The notes under the pieces were generated by a model. The model made no database searches. It had not been told where the DNA came from and saw nothing but the letters and a program-made list of their open reading frames with translations. Shown here piece after piece: positions 4,265 through 7,376 of a stretch of 7,376 bases of DNA. The stretch spans positions 1 through 7,376 of the forward strand of contig PWFE01000098.1 in the NCBI GenBank assembly GCA_003554115.1. The letters run 5' to 3'. The position numbers and the translations under genes were made by a program. Position 1 is the first letter of the stretch. Each line of letters opens with the position of its first letter. Source of the DNA: Haloferacaceae archaeon (GTDB lineage: Archaea > Halobacteriota > Halobacteria > Halobacteriales > Haloferacaceae).

Positions 4265-5941
4265 TCACCACGGCTTGCTCACGCCGCTGATCTCGAATCG
4301 CGCGCCGCCGCTGTCACTGTCAGTCACGGCGATATCCCAGCCGTGAGCGTCGGCGATCTCGACGACGATTGCCAGCCCGAGTCCGGTTCCCTCCTCGTCT
4401 GTCGAGTAGCCGTCCTGCAGGACGGTCTGCTGGTTTTCGGCTGGAATGCCGACGCCGTCGTCGGCGACGAACAGCGTGGCGGTCGTCGACGTCTCCTCGG
4501 CGACACCGACGGTCACAGTGAGTGTATCTTCGGGGCTTTCGCCGGTGCCGTGGTCAATCGTGTTTCGGAACAGGTTTTCAAACAGCCGGGTGAGCCGGTC
4601 GACATCCGCGTTGATTTCGATTCCCGTCTCGACTGATAGCGCGGCACCGTTCGTCTCGGTGTGTCGCCAGGCCTCCTGAGCAACCGCCGCAACCGAAACA
4701 GGTTCGGGGTTGGTCACTGTCTGTCCCTCGCGGGCTAACTCAAGGACGTCGTCGATGATCTCTTCCATCCGGTCGGTCGCCCGGTCGACGCGGTCGAGGT
4801 GGGACAGATCACCGGTTTCGCGGGCCTGTTCGATAAAGCCGTCGGCAACGTTGATCGGGCTCCGCAGGTCGTGGCTGACGAGACTGGCGAACTTATCGAG
4901 TTTCTCGATCTGGCTTTCGAGCTCTCGCTCGCGGCGTTTCTGTTCGGTAACGTCCTGCAGCAAAAACAGCCAGCCGACGTGTCGCTCGCGGCCGTCGGAG
5001 ATCGGCGTCGACTCGATGTGATAGTAGATATCGCCGAGTTCGACTGTTTGGGCGCTTGGTTCTGGGCTGGCAGTCAGTGCCTCGTAGGCAGCCTGCGAGG
5101 CCGAAAGCGTCAGCACTTGCTCGACGGTACGGCCGATAATCGAGTCGTCGGTGTGGAGCATCGCTCGGGCCGACGGATTACAGTCGACAATTCGGTCGTC
5201 AGTGTCGACGACGATCATTCCATCACGGACGTTGTCGATGACCTGTTGGCGGGCAATCGGCGAGAGGTCGACAAAACGGTATTTGACGATTGCAATCGCA
5301 AACAGCCCGCACATGGCGACAAAGCCGAGCGGCGTCGTATCAAACGCGACGAGCCCGGACAGAAAGACGGCGTTCAGCGGCAGCGGCACGAACAGCCCCG
5401 CCGCAAGCAGCAGTGCTTGGCCCCGATACAGCGCACGAGTCGACCGCACGAGCAGCTCAAAAACCAACAGCGAGGTGGCGATCACCAGCAGATAGCCGTA
5501 CGTTGAGTGGATCCAAAACGCAGGGCCCCACTGCTGGTCGACGCCTAGGGGGACGGATGGATCAAGCCCTGTGAAAAACAGCTCACCGGGATTGAAAAGC
5601 ACAAATAGCGCTAACAACAGCGGATGGATCGCCAGTACGGCCAGCAATGGTGGGGTGACATATCCCTCGCGGCCAGTGTACTCAAGGGCGAAGACGAACA
5701 CCGCTGCCAGTCCGACGCCGACACCGAGATACATCCCCCGAATGCCGGCGACCGCGACCGAGGACCACGGCAGCGTCGAGACGAAGAGACCGGCCGACCA
5801 GACGGCCGCAGCACCCGCAGCCACACTCAGTGGTCGGGCGGCAGTTTTCTCGCGGTGTCGCCACAACACGATCCCAGTGCTGAGTGCCACGACAGTGGCG
5901 AACCCGTAGGCTCCGCCAACTGCGAGGCTCCCCACGTTCAT
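4265..5941 (-). CDS. Membrane sensor histidine kinase with 7TM input domain and PAS domain
   Basis: 558 residues from ATG 5941 to TGA 4265. Domains in order: about seven hydrophobic helices (about 8-218), the layout of the haloarchaeal HisKA_7TM input domain; a PAS domain (about 228-333, starting QQVIDNVRDGMIVVD and ending in DVTEQKRRE); a HisKA dimerisation domain with the phosphate-accepting His357 (LVSHDLRSPIN); and a HATPase_c domain with N-box Asn460 (FENLFRN), G1 box DDGVGIP (494-500) and G2 box GTGLGL (518-523). All key residues are present, so it should be active; the lack of a receiver domain means a separate response regulator is needed, and none is in the window. The frame is open to 6100, but a TATA box at 5971-5979 and the position of the first helix favour ATG 5941. 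The signal sensed is unknown. KptA follows 47 bases downstream. Confidence 0.92.
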   Translation of the reverse strand: MNVGSLAVGGAYGFATVVALSTGIVLWRHREKTAARPLSVAAGAAAVWSAGLFVSTLPWSSVAVAGIRGMYLGVGVGLAAVFVFALEYTGREGYVTPPLLAVLAIHPLLLALFVLFNPGELFFTGLDPSVPLGVDQQWGPAFWIHSTYGYLLVIATSLLVFELLVRSTRALYRGQALLLAAGLFVPLPLNAVFLSGLVAFDTTPLGFVAMCGLFAIAIVKYRFVDLSPIARQQVIDNVRDGMIVVDTDDRIVDCNPSARAMLHTDDSIIGRTVEQVLTLSASQAAYEALTASPEPSAQTVELGDIYYHIESTPISDGRERHVGWLFLLQDVTEQKRRERELESQIEKLDKFASLVSHDLRSPINVADGFIEQARETGDLSHLDRVDRATDRMEEIIDDVLELAREGQTVTNPEPVSVAAVAQEAWRHTETNGAALSVETGIEINADVDRLTRLFENLFRNTIDHGTGESPEDTLTVTVGVAEETSTTATLFVADDGVGIPAENQQTVLQDGYSTDEEGTGLGLAIVVEIADAHGWDIAVTDSDSGGARFEISGVSKPW

Positions 5942-5970
5942 TACACCGAGACAGTATTCGTGGCATATCA

Positions 5971-5979
5971 TTATATATT
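5971..5979 (-). promoter_or_regulatory. TATA box for the histidine kinase
   Basis: On the minus strand AATATATAATG gives a TATA element centred near 5975, 34 bases before ATG 5941. Transcription would start near 5950, leaving a leader of about 9 bases. This site argues against the longer reading frame that begins at 6100. Confidence 0.55.
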
Positions 5980-6015
5980 GTGATAACTGCTGTACGGCTG
6001 TCAGATACTCCCACT

Positions 6016-6038
6016 CAGTGATCGTCCGTTGATCACTG
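6016..6038. promoter_or_regulatory. Perfect 8-bp inverted repeat between divergent genes, possible operator
   Basis: CAGTGATC (6016-6023) and GATCACTG (6031-6038) are exact reverse complements separated by 7 bases. The repeat lies in the 184-base gap between the kinase and deoxyhypusine synthase starts, about 40 bases upstream of the kinase TATA box and about 60 bases upstream of the weak box for the synthase. The size suits a dimeric regulator site; the protein is unknown. Confidence 0.45.
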
Positions 6039-6094
6039 TCGACCACCGCTGTGATGGGGACGGTCGACGCTCCATCGTTGGCCCGGACCGCACG

Positions 6095-6102
6095 CTTCAA
6101 AC
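6095..6102 (+). promoter_or_regulatory. Weak TATA-like box for deoxyhypusine synthase
   Basis: CTTCAAAC is centred about 28 bases before ATG 6126, the distance expected for a leaderless haloarchaeal transcript, but it matches the TATA consensus only loosely. No better box and no Shine-Dalgarno site are visible. Confidence 0.3.
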
Positions 6103-6125
6103 GGGTGGCTCGCAGACGCCAATGT

Positions 6126-7184
6126 ATGAGTAAAAATCACGACGAGCCGGAAGATGGCCACGATGAGCCGGAGTATGAAGAACCCGAACGGACCACGTTC
6201 TGTCATGATCCAATCGGCCACAGCCACGTCTGGGCAGACATGAGCGTCGACGACCTCGTCAACCAATATGGTCATGCCGGCATCGGTGCGGCCAGCGTCC
6301 ACGAGGCAGCCGACATCTACACCGAGATGCTGGCTGACGACGACTGTACCGTCTTCATGTCACTCGCTGGCGCGATGGTTCCGGCCGGGATGCGACGGAT
6401 CGTCTCGGATCTCATCCGAGATGGCCACGTCGACGTGCTCGTGACGACTGGCGCGAACCTCACCCACGATTCGATCGAAGCTATCGGCGGCAAACACCAC
6501 CACGGCGAGCATGAACACCCCGAGATGGACGACCGGGAGTTCGACGAACAGCTTCGGGACGAACAGGTCGACCGCATCTACAACGTCTATCTCCCACAGG
6601 AACATTTCACCCTGTTCGAACAGCACCTCCGAGAGAACGTCTTTCCACCACTGGCCGAACAAGACTCTGTGGGTATCGCTGATCTGTGTAAACAACTGGG
6701 CAAAGCCAACAGCGAGCGCAATGCCGAAGACGACGTCGACGAGGATGCGGGTATCGCGGCGGCAGCCTATGAGTCGGATGTCCCGATCTACTGTCCGGCC
6801 GTCCAAGACTCCGTGTTTGGACTGCAGGCATGGATGTATTCGCAGGTCTCGGATCTCACCCTTGATGCGCTGGCGGATATGTCTCCGCTGACCGATCTGG
6901 CCTACTACGCCGACACTGCAGGCTGTCTTTTGATCGGCGGCGGCGTCCCCAAAAACTTCACGCTGCAGACGATGCTCGTCACGCCAGGTGCGTACGACTA
7001 CGGCGTCCAGATCACGATGGATCCGTCGTCGACGGGCGGCCTTTCTGGAGCCACCCTTGATGAGGCACGGTCGTGGGGCAAGCTAACGAAAGAGGCCCGA
7101 AACGTCACCGTCCAAGGCGATGCCACCGTCCATCTGCCGCTGATCGTTGCAGCGGCCCGCGAGCGGCTCGAATCAGACGACTGA
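6126..7184 (+). CDS. dys: Deoxyhypusine synthase
   Basis: 352 residues from ATG 6126 to TGA 7184. The family makes the deoxyhypusine residue on a lysine of translation factor aIF5A, using NAD+ and an amine donor (normally spermidine). Visible motifs: VDDLVNQYGHAGIGAASVHE (41-60), MSLAGAMVPAGMR (78-90), TTGANLTHD (107-115), a Cys-Pro-Ala-x2-Asp segment (223-228), GGGVPKNF (271-278), and GATLDEARSWGK with the catalytic Lys319. Length is usual for the family, plus an acidic, His-containing N-terminus. Two oddities: a His-rich loop (HHHGEHEH, 124-131), and changes at positions that bind spermidine in the human enzyme (see findings). The frame extends back to 6051, but that stretch is basic and unlike the rest, so I chose 6126. 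It is divergent from the kinase and converges on the YihY-type gene 33 bases away. In Haloferax the modification is reported to pass through agmatine, which may apply here. Confidence 0.93.
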   Translation: MSKNHDEPEDGHDEPEYEEPERTTFCHDPIGHSHVWADMSVDDLVNQYGHAGIGAASVHEAADIYTEMLADDDCTVFMSLAGAMVPAGMRRIVSDLIRDGHVDVLVTTGANLTHDSIEAIGGKHHHGEHEHPEMDDREFDEQLRDEQVDRIYNVYLPQEHFTLFEQHLRENVFPPLAEQDSVGIADLCKQLGKANSERNAEDDVDEDAGIAAAAYESDVPIYCPAVQDSVFGLQAWMYSQVSDLTLDALADMSPLTDLAYYADTAGCLLIGGGVPKNFTLQTMLVTPGAYDYGVQITMDPSSTGGLSGATLDEARSWGKLTKEARNVTVQGDATVHLPLIVAAARERLESDD

Positions 7185-7217
7185 GCTGTTGGCTATCCGG
7201 CCCGTAGCACTCATCAG

Positions 7218-7376
7218 TCACTGCTCGCCGAGGTGGCTTTGGGCGACCGCGTTGACCACGGCTCCAAACAGGATGACGAACGCACCGAGATACAGCCACG
7301 TGACAAACAACAGCAGCGCGCCGAGGACGCCGTAGACCTGATAGTCGGCCGCATAGGTCGTATACAGCGCGAAGCC
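7218..7376 (-). CDS. YihY/BrkB-family membrane protein, C-terminal end (5' part outside window)
   Basis: Reading in from the right edge on the minus strand gives 52 residues ending in TGA (7220-7218). They form a C-terminal transmembrane segment with the signature YGVLGALLLFVTWLYL followed by GAFVILFGAVVNAV and a short polar tail (SHLGEQ). A Tyr-Gly-x-Leu-Gly turn, a helix with Trp-Leu-Tyr, and a Gly-Ala-x2-Asn-Ala end are typical of the YihY/UPF0761 (formerly BrkB or 'ribonuclease BN') family, multi-helix membrane proteins of unknown function. The start and most of the protein lie outside the window. It converges on deoxyhypusine synthase with a gap of only 33 bases and no clear terminator between them. 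Confidence 0.8.
   Translation of the reverse strand, partial: GFALYTTYAADYQVYGVLGALLLFVTWLYLGAFVILFGAVVNAVAQSHLGEQ

Noticed and set aside
4218..4271. GTG start for kptA overlapping the kinase stop
   Set aside because: The 18 extra residues show no family similarity, while the ATG at 4217 begins just before the Cys segment that leads into the known core.
4799..5506. 235-codon ORF on the plus strand inside the kinase gene
   Set aside because: It is the opposite-strand shadow of a GC-rich gene whose kinase motifs are complete on the minus strand; no family is recognisable in it.
5942..6100. Longer start of the histidine kinase (611 residues)
   Set aside because: The extra 53 residues are not membrane-like or domain-like, and the frame runs over the TATA box at 5971-5979 and into the divergent promoter region.
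6051..6125. Longer start of deoxyhypusine synthase
   Set aside because: The extra 25 residues are Arg-rich, unlike the acidic protein, and the ATG at 6126 has a possible leaderless promoter at the right distance.

Overview
The window is very probably chromosomal DNA of a halophilic archaeon (class Halobacteria). The evidence is acidic proteins rich in Asp and Glu, GC-rich coding sequence with AT-rich gaps, TATA boxes 24 to 30 bases before start codons with almost no Shine-Dalgarno sites, a Tat-type lipoprotein signal, a bacterio-opsin-activator (HTH_10) regulator, and an archaeal deoxyhypusine synthase. No species can be assigned.

Layout, left to right: (1) the 3' end of a TorD/DmsD-type molybdoenzyme chaperone on the plus strand (1-423), followed by a terminator-like hairpin. 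(2) A convergent two-domain rhodanese lipoprotein on the minus strand (758-2026). Its Tat signal peptide is cut by an in-frame TAG (signal start at 2062). (3) A 757-base gap (2063-2819), AT-rich in part, that holds the rhodanese promoter, a strong 12-bp hairpin, and two possible tiny minus-strand genes, one encoding a 36-residue membrane peptide. (4) A minus-strand series: histidine kinase (5941-4265), RNA 2'-phosphotransferase KptA (4217-3588) and a Cys-rich HTH_10 regulator (3512-2820). (5) A 184-base divergent promoter region with an 8-bp inverted repeat, then deoxyhypusine synthase on the plus strand (6126-7184). (6) The C-terminus of a YihY/BrkB-type membrane protein entering from the right on the minus strand.

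How the genes may fit together: the left half (TorD-type chaperone, exported sulfurtransferase, Cys-rich regulator like DmsR/NarO) looks like the edge of an anaerobic-respiration locus, perhaps for sulfur compounds or DMSO. The reductase itself would lie to the left of the window; this is inference. The right half is housekeeping RNA and translation chemistry (KptA, deoxyhypusine synthase) beside a membrane sensor kinase.

The points most worth checking are the TAG inside the Tat signal, the altered amine pocket of the deoxyhypusine synthase, the hidden small-gene cassette at 2336-2652, and the strong excess of the palindrome GTCGAC, including in non-coding DNA. No tRNA, rRNA, CRISPR array or intact transposase was found.
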